From Bombyx mori (taxonomy: Eukaryota > Arthropoda > Insecta > Lepidoptera > Bombycidae): a DNA stretch of 64,000 nucleotides. The stretch spans positions 10,381,501 through 10,445,500 of the forward strand of contig NC_085120.1 in NCBI RefSeq assembly GCF_030269925.1, given 5' to 3'. Made by a program: the position numbers and the translations under genes. A model generated the notes under the pieces. The model was not told the origin of the DNA, did not search any database, and saw nothing but the letters and a program-made list of their open reading frames with translations. Positions 20,461 to 32,275 of this stretch are shown here, piece by piece (the first letter of the stretch is position 1; the number at the start of each line of letters is the position of its first letter).

Positions 20461-21513
20461 TTAGCGGCTCTGCTCCGGCTCCGCTCGGATAATTAACAAA
20501 AATTTCAACTATATTTAACGATTTATTTTTTTAAATAAAAGAACACTTATTAATTACTTATTGCGCATAACTATAATAGTTAGATATATGCTGTCACGAC
20601 ACGATTTGTAAATAATAATGTGCTCTACAAAGTCGCAGTACATTATTTTATTCTATCATCAATCGTTTTCGGAGGGCACGCGATGTAAAGAATATCTTTG
20701 GTATTTTTTTTTTTTTACACTTTGGGTTACATTATTCTGTCGGGGCTCCGTGGCTGTCGGGGCTCCGTGGTTCGTGAGGAACGTTGACCTACACGACGAC
20801 CTGGGCCTCGAATCAATTCGGAAATACATGAAGTCAGCGTCGGAACGATACTTCGATAAGGCTATGCGTCATGATAATCGCCTTATCGTTGCCGCCGCTG
20901 ACTACTCCCCGAATCCTGATCATGCAGGAGCCAGTCACCGTCGACGCCCTAGACACGTCCTTACGGATCCATCAGATCCAATAACCTTTGCATTAGATGC
21001 CTTCAGCTCTAATACTAGGGGCAGGCTTAGGGACCCCGGTAACCGTACTCGTCGAACTCGACAAAGAGGTCGACGTGCAACCTAACCCATGCATCAGCCC
21101 GCTGAGTTTCTCGCCGGATCTTCTCAGCGGGTCGCGATTCCGATCCGGTAGTAGATTCATTCGCGAAACAATTGCTCTTGAGTTGTTAGGTCTCCTTCGG
21201 AGGCGCTCGGGCAGTTGTTAGCAAATCCCACCCCTCTTGGCTGAGCTTTTGCTCGCCCACCTGTCCTGGTGAAACTGGAAAGGCCTTCGGGCCACCAGTA
21301 AACTTTCAATCATAAAAAAAAAAAAAAAGGTTACATTATTGGAGTTTTAGTAATGATCCCTAATTTTTTTCAAAAAAGATTATAGCCTATGTCACTCGGG
21401 AATAGTGTAGCTTTCAAACAGTGAAAGAATTTTTCAAATCGGTTCAGTATTTTCGAAGCCTATTCAATACATACAAACAAACAAATCTTTCCTCTTTATA
21501 ATATTAGTATAGA
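20461..21513 (-). mobile_element. Non-autonomous Helitron split by a Jockey fragment
   Basis: On the minus strand it starts 'tctatactaatattataaag' after A and ends 'gagcagagccgctaa' before T. It is the same family as 10542-10980. A Jockey 3' fragment with target duplications interrupts it. Confidence 0.78.
20737..21328 (+). mobile_element. Jockey LINE, 5'-truncated copy
   Basis: It carries the last roughly 110 codons of ORF2 ('VRNVDLHDDLGLESIRKY' onward, 20767-21085), the 3' UTR and an A tail. It is flanked by a perfect 12-bp duplication 'ggttacattatt' (20725-20736 and 21329-21340). It is nearly identical to 12826-13420. The 5' junction has 'ctgtcggggctccgtgg' twice in a row. The upstream ATG-initiated frame at 20618 is only a fusion with Helitron DNA. 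Confidence 0.9.
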
Positions 21514-22157
21514 TTAGTATAGATGAACATCTTACGAGTTCTTATTGGGCAAACTTCACTGCACATACACACCGAAGAACTGAACATATAGTCATCCACG
21601 ATGACTCCTCTTTTCTTGTCTTGTCTTGTCTAGTCATCCATCTGTATTTCCCAGTGAGGGACCTCAAAGAAAAACTTTGTCCCGCCAATTTTGACATCTA
21701 AAATCTCGACAGCCTCACGTACTTACCCCCCGTAAATACGAAACGAAACATTTCAAAATTAATACTTACGTTGTATTTTCCTTTTTTTGTATTATAAATA
21801 AATAATTTTCGAGAATTTGTTACATGGTAATTCATTACACGATACAAAAGACCCTTTGTTACTCCTAAAATAAATAACTTCATCGGAATACCTATATCGA
21901 ATTTCTCCGCAATAAACCTAAACGATTATTTGAATAGGCGTAACCGCTAGTTAAGGTTGCCGCTTTATTAATCGTAAAATAGCGTTTTTATAATCTGAAG
22001 CGGTTACGATTTTAATATTGGTCGAATAATAAAATTTTAAGATTTGCTGTTGTCGGTTTGGTTCGTTCTGAAGAAATGGCGATTATTTTTCAAAATCTGT
22101 TAAAACCGGGTCATAAAAATATGAAATTGATTTAAACTAGAATTCAAAATCAAGTTT
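21514..22157. other. No gene seen
   Basis: AT-rich with no supported coding frame. Confidence 0.45.
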
Positions 22158-22319
22158 TATTATTATTTTTTTATTGCTTAGATGGATGGACGAGCTCACA
22201 GCCCACCTGGTGTTAAGTGGTTACTGGAGCCCATAGACATCTACAACGTAAATGCGCCACCCACCTCGAGATATAAGTTCTAAGGTCTCAGTATAGTTAC
22301 AACGGCTACCCCACCCTTC
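22158..22319 (-). repeat. Bm1 SINE, truncated
   Basis: Antisense 3' half only, from 'ttattgcttagatggatgga' to 'ggctaccccacccttcg', then it stops abruptly. Confidence 0.78.
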
Positions 22320-23183
22320 GTACGCGCCAAGTACGCGGCGCGTGACTTTGGTCTCGCTAATTCAACAAATCTAGACCAACAAATGAGCGAGTAACTATGC
22401 AATTTAGGTAAGAACTGAACGTAATTATTGATATCATAATTGGTGTTGAAAATTGAATTTATATGCAATTACTGATGATAATTACATTACGAGATCAAGC
22501 GGAAATATGAAGGCGGGTATCACTTATTTTTACTGTATGACAATCATATATTCCGGCTAGAATACTAGTTATTCCAATTGAAAAGATTGAGGTAATTATG
22601 GTAAGAACTATGGAGGAGGAATTTATTATTGTCGTTTTGTTTGATACTGAGCAGGCTTAATCTCACATAAGGAGGATTAAGTTAGAAAATACGGAAATAA
22701 ATCTAGAATACAAGGAAAGTAAAAGCAATTGTCAAAAAAGTTGGGCTTATAGATCCGTATCTTGTGATTATTACCGCAGACTATGCCAAATATGATCCTC
22801 TGGTAAGAAGCCTAGCACAAATCCCGCTCCGCTCTTCCAACAAAGTCTAAGCCTCGTAGCGATCGCGCCTTCCAATTAACGAGCGGATTTGTCAAACTAA
22901 ACAGCGGTGCGACCGGCCGACGACCATTCGGCGTTACATTTTCACAAACAATTAATTGCCGTGAATTTGACGATTATAACTACCTTTGTCGGAAGGGAAA
23001 TTCGGATTTTCGTGATAATAACAACGACGTTTATTTACATTGCAAATTGTTTCGGTTTACTTGTAGATTCGAAGTTCGCCGAATGTGTTTCCAATAGTTT
23101 TGCACAGCTTATACTATAGTAGAGGATAGGGCGTGAGGTTATGGAAGTTAGCGGGAACGACCCCTGATACGAGAAAAAGGATT
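22320..23183. other. No gene seen
   Basis: No recognised repeat. A 70-codon frame at 22907-23119 shows nothing diagnostic. Confidence 0.45.
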
Positions 23184-23426
23184 TTATTATTATTACTTAG
23201 ATGTGTGGACGAGCTCACAGCCCACCTAGTGTTAAGTGGTTACTGGAGCCCATAGACATCTACAACGTAAATGCGCCACCAACTTGGAGATGTAAGTTCT
23301 AAGTTCTCTGTATAGTTACAACGGCTGCCCTACCCTTCAAGCCGAAACGTATTACTGCTTCACGGCAGAAATAGGCGGGGTGGTGGTACCCACCCGTGCG
23401 GACTCCCAAGAGGTCCTACCACCAGT
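23184..23426 (-). repeat. Bm1 SINE, 5'-truncated
   Basis: Antisense body from 'attacttagatgtgtggacg' to 'gaggtcctaccaccagt'. Confidence 0.8.
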
Positions 23427-23784
23427 GAAAAATGTAGAAAAAAAGGTACAACATAAACTATTATGATATTTCGGTTATAATATTCAAATTTATTAATGTA
23501 GCTATAACCTAATGAAATGAAATTTTGTACAGTTCTGTTGTTGTTGGCGCATTTAAATTGGATTCTGGCTTAGTTCCATCAACGTACAACAGGTGGCAGT
23601 AGTTTTGGCATATGAATTCCATATCATTCGTAATTTAGTGCGAGATCAAAGCGAGTACCACCCGACTCCTATTTAGTAACAAACAAATCCTCGAAAACCG
23701 CATATAATAAAGCTATCTATTTAAAATTTCACCAACACGTTTCGTAGCGGCGTAGCGTTCACGTAGCATTATTTTATCTACAAA
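23427..23784. other. No gene seen
   Basis: Nothing recognised. Confidence 0.45.
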
Positions 23785-24310
23785 CTAGCTGACCCGGAGA
23801 ACTTTGTTCCGCCTTAGGGGCAATAAATGAGCAGACTGGATATTTGGATAATTAATGTAAAATAAAAAAAAGCAAATATTTTAATGATTCTTTATTGGCC
23901 AGTTGTTATTGTTATTATTATATTTTTATTTCTTGTTCTTCTTCAGTCCTTTCACTCGCAATGTTTCGAATCCTAGTTGCATTACGGCTTCGTCAGGAAC
24001 GATTTGATCGAGTTGGTCGCGCCATGGCTTTATTATCTATCTCGACACAATAAGCTAAAAGAAACTCGAAACAAACACATCAACCGGTCAACTTCAACTA
24101 TAATTAACCATAGACTACATTATGTTTAGCTGTCAGTTGCGTTTGGTTATACCACGTTTTATGTCACGTGCCACGGGAACATAATAAAAAGTATCCTATG
24201 TCCTTCTCCTGGTTCTAAGCTGCCTCCTCACCAATTTTCAGCCAAATCAGTTCAGCCGTTCTTGAGTTATATATAGTGTAACTAACACGACTTTCTTTTA
24301 TATATATAGA
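23785..24310 (-). mobile_element. Non-autonomous Helitron
   Basis: On the minus strand it starts 'tctatatatataaaagaaag' and ends 'tctccgggtcagctag'. It is related to 11820-12240, but an internal stretch near 23870-24060 is unlike that copy. Confidence 0.75.
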
Positions 24311-24885
24311 TGACTCACAAACCGACAATGACTATGTATTTGTCTCTATAACACCTATACCTCACTCATTTCTGTCCCAACCTTATTCGGCTTTCCACTT
24401 CAAAATTCCATGTTTATTTCACATCTTTATAGTGGACATATCCTTAATTCGTTCCCACCCTTGTCCCTGATACCCTCATCATAATATATATCGCCAATTT
24501 CTCTCTCTAACAATTGCTTTCTCTTAAGAATTTACGGCTTTACTTGAAAATACTTGTTTCATTCGCGAATTTATAAAGTAAAATACATTACTCTCGCGCT
24601 ATCTTAGAACAGACGATCATAGATCACAGTCTTTTATACGTTTATCTTCTCTAACTGTAGGGTCCATAAATTGCAGATAATAAAATAATTTTAAACTAGA
24701 ATGTAGATCTCAGAACAGAAAAGTATAGAACGGAGTTAACAACGGTCCAATAAGAAATGTATTCTTTTGTAAATTTCCATAATTTTGGACAGATATTAGG
24801 GATTATTGAATTGCTTCACAGTTTAAATACGGGTTGCTCAACGCAAAGCGCGAGTCGCCGCGTATTTAGATTTCTTCGAAGACTC
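24311..24885. other. No gene seen
   Basis: Nothing recognised. Confidence 0.45.
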
Positions 24886-24965
24886 ATCATCATCATCAGC
24901 CCACAGATCTCCACTGCTGGTCTTAGGCCTCTCCCAATAATTGCCATTACGACCAGACCGGCGCT
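24886..24965 (-). mobile_element. LINE (RTE-like) 3' end
   Basis: On the minus strand it reads 'gggagaggcctaagaccagc', 'agtggagatctgtgggctga', then a GAT repeat tail. This is the common 3' end of lepidopteran RTE-like LINEs. Upstream sequence to about 25215 may belong to it but is not recognisably coding. Confidence 0.55.
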
Positions 24966-25225
24966 GCACGTATCTATCTCAGATTATCTCTCAGATCTAT
25001 CTCAGATTCCTGCGACCTTAACAATATCGGTTCACAATCTGGGAAACCTAGTCATGCTGCGTCTTCCGATTCGCGCTCGCCTCTCTAGATCCTATTTGCC
25101 CCAGCAGTATCTTTTCTACGATCACATCAACTTCGCAATCCTTCGGACTATGTCAGTTACGATGATTCCGGGTTTCATGAAAATAACGGTCATCCCATTC
25201 GTCAGAGTACTTAGAGTATTTTTTT

Positions 25226-25365
25226 CCTACCTATGCTGATAGCCTTGAGAGGCTATTTCAGCTTCACCCTAACGTGTGCAGGTGAGCTCGAACCTGAAGC
25301 TGCTCGAGCTGAAACACGACCCACTGAGAAGATCCGGCTAGAAACTCAGTGGGCTTAGGGTAATG
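25226..25365 (-). mobile_element. Jockey-type LINE tail
   Basis: Antisense 3' UTR piece: 'cctacctatgctgatagcct', then 'gacccactgagaagatccgg'. A middle portion found in other copies is deleted. Confidence 0.6.
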
Positions 25366-26320
25366 ACATGATAACTTTGAATCGGAAATCACAAAATGGT
25401 GTACCAATGCTTAAGATCTTGTCTAGCACAGACTATTGTCATTAATAATCCTCTGTATTTCCTCCTAAGAAGTGCTACACAGTTCCCGTTCTGGCTCCAG
25501 TGGATGATATCAACAGTTTAGATAGAGAATGTTGGATAAATACAATTAGAATAATACTGAAAACCGAATGAAATAGAAAATTGATTCGACCAGTTGGGAT
25601 GACGCACCATCAGTTTCTCTTTATTTAAAGTTAACGGGTCATTATAATGCCAAATCTTTGGGTCTAAACTAATCGTTATTTGAATAACCAGTTAAATTAT
25701 TTGGAGATGAAACCCTCACTTAGTATTTGATGAAGGAAACTTAAAATGTTTGCACATGACATAATCCACATTAATAACGAACCACACTGCTTCTTATTTC
25801 GACCTTTGTTTACATTATAATTTTCCGAGTCGTTTCTATATTCGACAATCGGATTAGGACATGTTTCGGCCTATCTGATGGGATAACGAAAAATTAAATT
25901 TCAGCGGAACACAACAAGCCTGTGCCTAACGTTACAAGTAAATTAAGTCGTAAGCGTGTTTTGAGCATACGATACCCGAATGTCACAGCAAATACGTATC
26001 CAATTTTTTTTTAAATGTATAAAAGTAATGCCTATAATACACAGTCAGTTTGCATGGACAGAATTACTCGTTGTTGAGATGTCGACGCCCTTAGGACAAG
26101 GTCGAGGTCGTTTTATAGCGATCCGGAGTGCCGGTCCTCTGGGAAATAGGCGCGAGCGTTTTGTGAACGCGTCTCCCATCCGTCCGCGTCTGTAATAGCG
26201 TACGCCGTTGGAGCTCGTAAGTAGACTTTGTTTTATCTGTAATAGCCCAAACTAATGTAAAAAATGTGAAACTCTGGTTCGTTGCTTATCATGTTAAATT
26301 ATTTAAAAATGGGTGTACGT
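25366..26320. other. No gene seen
   Basis: No recognised element. A 71-codon frame at 25980-26195 has no motif. Confidence 0.45.
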
Positions 26321-26334
26321 TTTTTTTTTAACTG

Positions 26335-26625
26335 TGATGCTCCGCCCATCGAAAAAACTAGCGATCCACTTGCAGAGTCCCTCAGGGATCCCGTAAGCTG
26401 GAAGCTTCGATAGAAGTGCCCTATGCCAGACCCTGTCGAAGGCCTTCACGATGTCAAGACTCACAGCGTGAGCCTCGCCCTTGCTTTCCAAGGTTTCAGC
26501 CCATTTATGTGTGAGGTATACAAGAAGATCGCCAGCTGAGCCACCATGACGGAAACCGTACTGACGGTCACTGATCAGCTGGCGATCCTCAAGATACTTA
26601 AGAAGTAATTTCGCGCATAGATATG
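26335..26625 (-). pseudogene. CR1/Jockey-like LINE reverse transcriptase fragment
   Basis: Minus-strand translation gives the reverse transcriptase motif 'SLDIVKAFDRVWHRALL' and 'WIASFFDGRSITV', matching the longer copy at 54134-55414 and extending a little further 5'. It ends at a T-run near 26321-26330 without the true 3' UTR. Confidence 0.65.
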
Positions 26626-27050
26626 GAGCTTAGTGCTTGCTTTTACCGTCGCCTCGTCAATCACTCGCTTGAGTGTCGTCGAGGTGCCGCCCTGGTGAAC
26701 GCCTACTCTAACCGGATTTTGACCCCAAGCGGAAATCGAATGTCGGATGAGAGAGTGCAAGGGGAGTTGTCGTGGGTTAAAGTAACGATACCCTCCCTAT
26801 CTGCCTATACTGCCCTACAAGTGGCCCTTCGGTGGTGCTAAGCGGGTACCAAAAACTGGCAGGATGCTATCCGACTGGCTGACCCCACCAACCGGTACAG
26901 AAACCTGTCGTGCAGTTCCCGTACCGGAGTAGGAGACCGTACGCAGGATGGACTGTGGGCCCTTTCGTGATTTGCAGCAATCCGAAGTCGATTGTTCGCT
27001 GTGCCCCGCGCTTAATACCTTAGATTACGACGACTGTGGGGTGCTCCATA
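26626..27050. other. Unassigned, fairly GC-rich stretch
   Basis: Its composition differs from the AT-rich surroundings. It may be more LINE sequence, but I see no conserved motif. Short frames run on both strands. Confidence 0.35.
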
Positions 27051-27053
27051 AGA

Positions 27054-27496
27054 AGAAGCCATCGTGGCCTAAAGGATAAGACGTCCGGTGCATTCGTATG
27101 TAGCGATGCACCGGTGTTCGGATCCCGCAGGCGGGTACCAATTTTTCTAATGAAATACGTACTTAACAAATGTTCTCGAATGACTTCCACGGTGAAGGAA
27201 TAACATCGTGTAATAAAAATCAAACCCGCCAAATTATAATTTGCGTAATCACTAGTGGTAGGACGTCTTGTGAGTCCGTACGGGTAGGTACCACCTCCCT
27301 GCCTATTTCAGCCGTGAAGCAGTAATGCGTTTCGGTTTGAAGGGTGGGGCAGCCGTTGTAACTATACTTGAGACCTTAGAACTTATATCTCAAGGTGCGT
27401 GGCGCATTTACGTCGTAGATGTCTATGGGCTCCAGTAACCACTTAACACCAGGTGGGCTGTGAGGTCGTCTACTCATCAAAGCAATAAATAAATAA
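27054..27496 (+). repeat. Bm1 SINE, full length
   Basis: Sense copy with tRNA-like head ('tcgtggcctaaaggataaga' box A, 'accggtgttcggatcc' box B), body and 'catcaaagcaataaataaat' tail. Box B carries a change (ttcgg for ttcga). Confidence 0.88.
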
Positions 27497-27783
27497 AAGC
27501 GTACTGTGAAATAAATAAAAAATTACATCTTTTGGTAGAATCGCGTATTTCAGAGCCACGTTCGGTCGAATAATTGACAAAGTCCTTCGGCCTTTGTACT
27601 TAATCACCGAGACGGACGCAACGCGTATTTTTCTTTTCGTTTAGTGCTTCACTCACATTTCTCTCGACCATAAATCGTAATTATCGTCAGCAACTGACAT
27701 TAATACACTGCAATCACATTTTGCAGAGCTTAGAATGGCACTTACAAAGCATTAGTAATTACTAGCTGATCTAACATGCACTG

Positions 27784-28190
27784 TTTTTTTTTCCTACCTA
27801 AGCTGATGGTCTTGAGAGACCAATTCAGCGTAACCTTAACAAGGTGAGCTCACGGGGTTCAATCCTGACGACGTTGCTAACACTAACCCTAGAAAGAGCA
27901 GTGCTTCGTAGAATCTACCACCGGATCGGAAACGCGACCCACTGAGAAGAGAGGAGATCCGGCGAGAAACTCAGTGGGCTGTCTGTGGGCTAATTTACTC
28001 GTCGAGCCTTTCGTCGCAAGCGACGGCTTCGACGAGAACGGTGACCGGTGCTTGGGGTACCTAATAGCACCATTAGTGGATCGGGAGGATCCGAAATGAC
28101 GTGTGTTGGGCGACGTCGACCGTTTACCATTCGGTCCGCAGGATCGGGAATGTGGTTACCGGCGGCCACGATGAGAGAGCTCTCTGCATT
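27784..28190 (-). mobile_element. Jockey-type LINE, 5'-truncated
   Basis: Antisense 3' end with the T-run at 27784, the 3' UTR ('gagaaactcagtgggctgtc') and the last ORF2 codons, recognisable from the counterparts at 44520-44700. Candidate target duplication 'tgcactgt'/'tgcattgt' has one mismatch. Confidence 0.7.
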
Positions 28191-28451
28191 GTCTTTTCCA
28201 ATTATCGGTAATTATCCTGTAAGGATCCAAGGATCGGTAAGTCCTTTTTACTATTAGGAATGTTTTAATATAATTTAAAAAAAGTGTGCGTCTCGTGACG
28301 CTAGACAGAAGTGATAACATAAACTAATCTAAGTTGAACTAGTTAATATTAAAATAGTTTAACTTGAGAAAAGCTTAGGTTATTACTTATAATAAATTTT
28401 ATGTATATTAATATGATAATATAAGTAAAATTGTAACATAAATTGGCAAAA
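28191..28451. other. No gene seen
   Basis: AT-rich DNA with nothing recognised. Confidence 0.45.
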
Positions 28452-28467
28452 GATATATAAATAGTTA

Positions 28468-28822
28468 AGGCGATTGCATGCAGCAGAGATGCGAATGTTG
28501 CGATGGATGTGTGGAGTTACGAGAATGGATAGAATACGGAATGAATATGCTAGAGGAAGTCTGAAAGTGGCCTGTGATAGAGAAGCTGAGAAGTGCGCGT
28601 TTGGGATGGTATGGACATGTGATAAGACGAAATGAAAATGAGGTTCGTAAAAGAGTGCTAACTATGAATGTGGAAAGGAAGAGGTAGACCTAAGAAGAAA
28701 TAGATGGATTGGGTGAAAGACGATATGGGTAAGAAGAAATGGTATATGATAGAAGAGTATGGAAGGAGAAAACATGTTGCGCCGACGCCTGGTGACTGGG
28801 AGAAGGGCAGGAGAATGATGAT
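28468..28822 (+). mobile_element. RTE-type LINE, 5'-truncated
   Basis: Sense copy of the RTE tail ('gaatgttgcgatggatgtgt' through 'gggagaagggcaggagaatg', then ATG repeats). It is flanked by the 16-bp duplication 'gatatataaatagtta' (28452-28467 and 28823-28838). The reverse-transcriptase frame has several frameshifts. Confidence 0.8.
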
Positions 28823-28840
28823 GATATATAAATAGTTAGG

Positions 28841-30157
28841 AGCTACATACAGTCACAGTACCGCTGCCGTATGCGTGAGAGAAAGAGAAGGTAGACAGAC
28901 TAGCGCCGTAACGCGCTACGTAACGAAACGATTACCCTCCCATAGGAAGTTATTACTTCAAAAATAGTCAAGTCTGTCAGGACGTTCTCAAGCGATTTTG
29001 TTTTCAACGAACAAAATGACTTTTTGGAGCAAAGAATTATTACATAGTTATATTAGAAACATTGGCTAGGTTTTCTTGAGTTGAAAACGTAATTCGAACT
29101 ACTTCGCTTGAATGTATAATATAATATATTGTAATATATAATTCAGAATGCGACCTCACGTCTCAAGGTGGACGATGGTATTCACTTGGTGTCTATGAGC
29201 TCCAGCATGCCTTTTGCGCCAGGTGGGCCGGATGCTCCTTCATATACCACGATTAAAAAAAGTCCAAAATGTAAATTCATATTTTTTACTAATCATTTAT
29301 TTACTCTCCGGGATATCGTAATAAATATTTTTAAATATAATTAGGTCATATTTTTTACTAATCATTAAAAAAAAGAAAAGACTTTGTCATCCGTGACCAC
29401 GTGTTAAGTATTCGAAGCTTCGGAAATTGAAGCATCAAGATGGCTTCGACTTTCAATATCCGTTTCCAAATAATCTCGCTGCCACTATTAAAGCTGTGAT
29501 AAAATCTAAATAGTATAGATAAGTCAATCAAAGTCGCGGACGATCCGTTGAAAATGGAGGGAGATGGTCGGTCATTCTCGGTCAGTTAATAACAGCTAAT
29601 AAGAAAATAACATCAAATAACCGAAAGAACACTATCAAAAGCTCAATAACAAAGAAAGTGCAGTCACATTGCGGAGAAGACTTAACAAAGTTGACTGTCA
29701 TCAACCTCTCATTAGTACTTCACGGAAGTTGAGGGAAAACAGAAAGCTTTTGCAATTTATGTGTCTGCAAAATATCCTGCCTCTCAAACGCTCTGTCCGG
29801 GGGATACGTAATGCAATAAAATGCAGACAGACGTAGAACGTAAAATGTCGTGCTCGAAAATTGTTTCGAATTATTTTGGTGGTTTAACTTTGAGACTGAT
29901 TAAAAATGACGCGTTATTCATTTGGTTTAGATGAATAGAACTTAGAATGCGAAAAATTCAACGAAAGAATAACGTCGACGTTTTAAAATGTGGCGTCAAA
30001 ATACAACTTTAGGCCTTTACATTACAATTGAATTACATATATTGTACTACAAAAAAAAAATACTCCACCCCTACCAATCAAACCGGAATAGTTTAAAACG
30101 GAATTTTATTCGCAAATTTATAAATCCAAAAAAATACAATGATATACAACAATACAA
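28841..30157. other. No gene seen; one LINE tail fragment
   Basis: A weak BMC1-like sense tail at about 29150-29260 ('gtctatgagctccagcatgc', 'gtgggccggatgctcc'). The rest is AT-rich and unrecognised. Confidence 0.4.
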
Positions 30158-30407
30158 TCTATACTAATATATAAATCTACGGTGGTTTTTACGGATGTTC
30201 CGTTATAACTACTGAACCATGCATCCGATTGACTAGAAACTTAGTATCCATGTAGAAAATACATGTACTTAATGAATAGGCTAATATTTATATGAGTGTT
30301 GGACTTCCTACACCAGTTGCGGGGTCGTTAATGATGAGAATCATTGTGGGGGTGAGAAATAATAATGTTAATTTTAAATGCCCAGCGAAGCGGACGGGTA
30401 CAGCTCG
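30158..30407 (+). mobile_element. Non-autonomous Helitron
   Basis: Starts 'tctatactaatatataaatc' after A and ends near 'cgggtacagctcg', where the usual CTAG has become CTCG. It is longer than the 9509 copy because it has an extra segment 'accagttgcggggtcgttaa'. Confidence 0.68.
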
Positions 30408-30550
30408 TAATATATAATAATAAAATAAAATTCGATGGCTTAGTAATATTTTATTATCATCAGAAATATGGATCATTGAAAAACTTAACTTCAAGATCAC
30501 GTCACATAAGATATAGAAGCGGGCGACAATGTAGTTGAAAGATTTGATTA

Positions 30551-31841
30551 CATAGGCGGTACTGAAAATTTCGGGAATTAACGAAGTGACACAACATTAC
30601 TATTTAAATATGTATTTATTGCTTTTCGAAGTATTCTCCGCGAAATTTGACACATTTTTCCATACGATGGAACCAATCATTGAAGCAAACATTCCATTCG
30701 GAAGTTGGGGTCTCCAAAATGGCCGTTTTGTAGGCGTCCACAGCTTCTTCAGGTGATGAAAATCTCTGTCCACGCAATTTATTCTTTATTTTAGGGAAAG
30801 TATAAAAATTATTAGGGCTTAGGTCGGGGTTGTACGACGGATGGTCTAATAATTCTATGTTTTCTTGCTCTGAAAACTCTTTTGTTCTGTGCGCGGTGTG
30901 AGAACTCGCATTGTCGTGATGAAGGATGATGCGGCGGTTGCAGTTCTCTTTACGGAGTTCAGAAACGACCTGTGGCAAACAAATGCTAGCATACCATTCT
31001 GCATTAACCGTTCTTTGTCCCTCAAGAGGAATAGTCGTAACATGGCCGGTTTTGGAGACAAACGTGGCCGCCATTTTTTTTGCAACACTCCGTGAACGAA
31101 CAATTTTTGTTGGCTTTAACTCATTTTCGAACACCCAAACTCGTGACTGGTTTTTTGTTTCGGGTTCGTACGCGTATATCCAGGATTCGTCACCTGATAC
31201 AATGTTGTATACAGCATTTGAGGATCCTGCGTGGAATCTTACGAGAGTTCTGACGCACCAAGTAACGCGAGCCGCTTTTTGCTCTTCACAGAGCGAATGC
31301 GGTATCCATCGGGAAAACAACGTTTTTACACCTAATTGTTCATGCAAGATTATTTGTATTTGACTCATGCCAATGTCTAAAGTTGCCTGAATTTCGCGGT
31401 ATTTCACATGTCGATCTTCCTCAATCAGCTTACGTACAGCATCAACGTTTTCTTGGGTGACTGCAGTTTTTTGACGACCTTGACGGAGATCATCACTGAG
31501 CTTGATACGTCCACGTTGAAACTCAGCAAACCAGCGATAAATTGTGGTTTTGGATGGGGCTTCATCACCAAATGCAGAAATCATCCGGTCAACACACTGT
31601 TTTTGTGTTAAACCACTTCGAAAGTCATAATAAATCATCGCTCTTGAATTTTCTCGAGTCAATTCCATTTTCTCAACGACTAAACAAGTTTGACAAAACA
31701 TCGTGACAAGACCGAGAATCTTTTTTTAAATAAATAAATGATATTCGATTTTTAAAACCAAGGAGTTTTCAATTAAAAAGATTTTAATATGACAGGAACA
31801 GTGGAAATATTCCGTTCCCGATACTTTTAGTGCAGCCCTCG
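30551..31841 (-). mobile_element. mariner transposon, copy 2
   Basis: A 1291-bp element between TA dinucleotides (30549-30550, 31842-31843). Its inverted repeats, 'ggcggtactgaaaatttcgg' on the left and 'cccgatacttttagtgcagc' on the right, match copy 1 at 1388-2677. Only single-base differences separate most of the two elements. Confidence 0.9.
30616..31668 (-). CDS. mariner transposase, full-length but with Asp-to-Asn at a catalytic position
   Basis: 350 codons from the ATG at 31668. The frame also opens further upstream at 31701, but the shorter start matches copy 1. Domains are an N-terminal helix-turn-helix-like part ('KTTIYRWFAEFQRGRI') and a DD34D catalytic domain. The first Asp is in 'SGDESW' and the second in 'HHDNASSH'. 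The third position reads 'NPDLSPNNFY': codon 30810-30808 is AAT (Asn) where copy 1 keeps GAT (Asp). The frame is otherwise uninterrupted to the natural C-terminus ('CVKFRGEYFEKQ'). It is probably catalytically dead, though DNA binding could survive. Confidence 0.88.
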   Translation of the reverse strand: MELTRENSRAMIYYDFRSGLTQKQCVDRMISAFGDEAPSKTTIYRWFAEFQRGRIKLSDDLRQGRQKTAVTQENVDAVRKLIEEDRHVKYREIQATLDIGMSQIQIILHEQLGVKTLFSRWIPHSLCEEQKAARVTWCVRTLVRFHAGSSNAVYNIVSGDESWIYAYEPETKNQSRVWVFENELKPTKIVRSRSVAKKMAATFVSKTGHVTTIPLEGQRTVNAEWYASICLPQVVSELRKENCNRRIILHHDNASSHTAHRTKEFSEQENIELLDHPSYNPDLSPNNFYTFPKIKNKLRGQRFSSPEEAVDAYKTAILETPTSEWNVCFNDWFHRMEKCVKFRGEYFEKQ

Positions 31842-32029
31842 TACCATGGGACCTTTGAAAGGACGTATCGAGTTTTAGTTGAAGATAGATAAATGCGCTA
31901 TGCATATTTTCTTTAATACAAAAATATGACTTTGAAACTTACATCGATGCCGCTAGATGGCGCTGTTACTGCTCGTAAATAATTTTGATAAATTTTCATC
32001 TGAGTTATCTTGATCTGTCATAACGATTT

Positions 32030-32275
32030 TTTTTATTTATTGCTTATGTGGGTGGACGAGTTCACAGCCCACCTGGTGTTAAGTGGTTACTGGAGCCCAT
32101 AGACATCTACAACGTAGATGCGCCACCCACGTTGAGATATAAGTTCTAATGTCTCAAATATAGTTACAACGGCTCCCCCACCCAAGCCGAAACGCATTAC
32201 TGCTTCACAGCATAAATAGGCAGGGTGGTGGTACCTACCCGCGCGTACTCTCAAGAGGTCCTACCATCAGTAAAG
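32030..32275 (-). repeat. Bm1 SINE, 5'-truncated
   Basis: Antisense body from 'tttattgcttatgtgggtgg' to 'ggtcctaccatcagta'. Confidence 0.8.

Noticed and set aside
20618..21085. 155-codon plus-strand gene
   Set aside because: Its N-terminus is Helitron DNA and its C-terminus a truncated Jockey ORF2 between target duplications. The frame is an accident of insertion.
24757..25239. 160-codon open frame
   Set aside because: It overlaps an antisense RTE-like 3' end and shows no domain or codon signal. Likely chance.
27054..27135. Functional tRNA gene in Bm1 heads
   Set aside because: The A and B boxes are present but the cloverleaf is degenerate and each is joined to a SINE body. They are promoters of SINEs.
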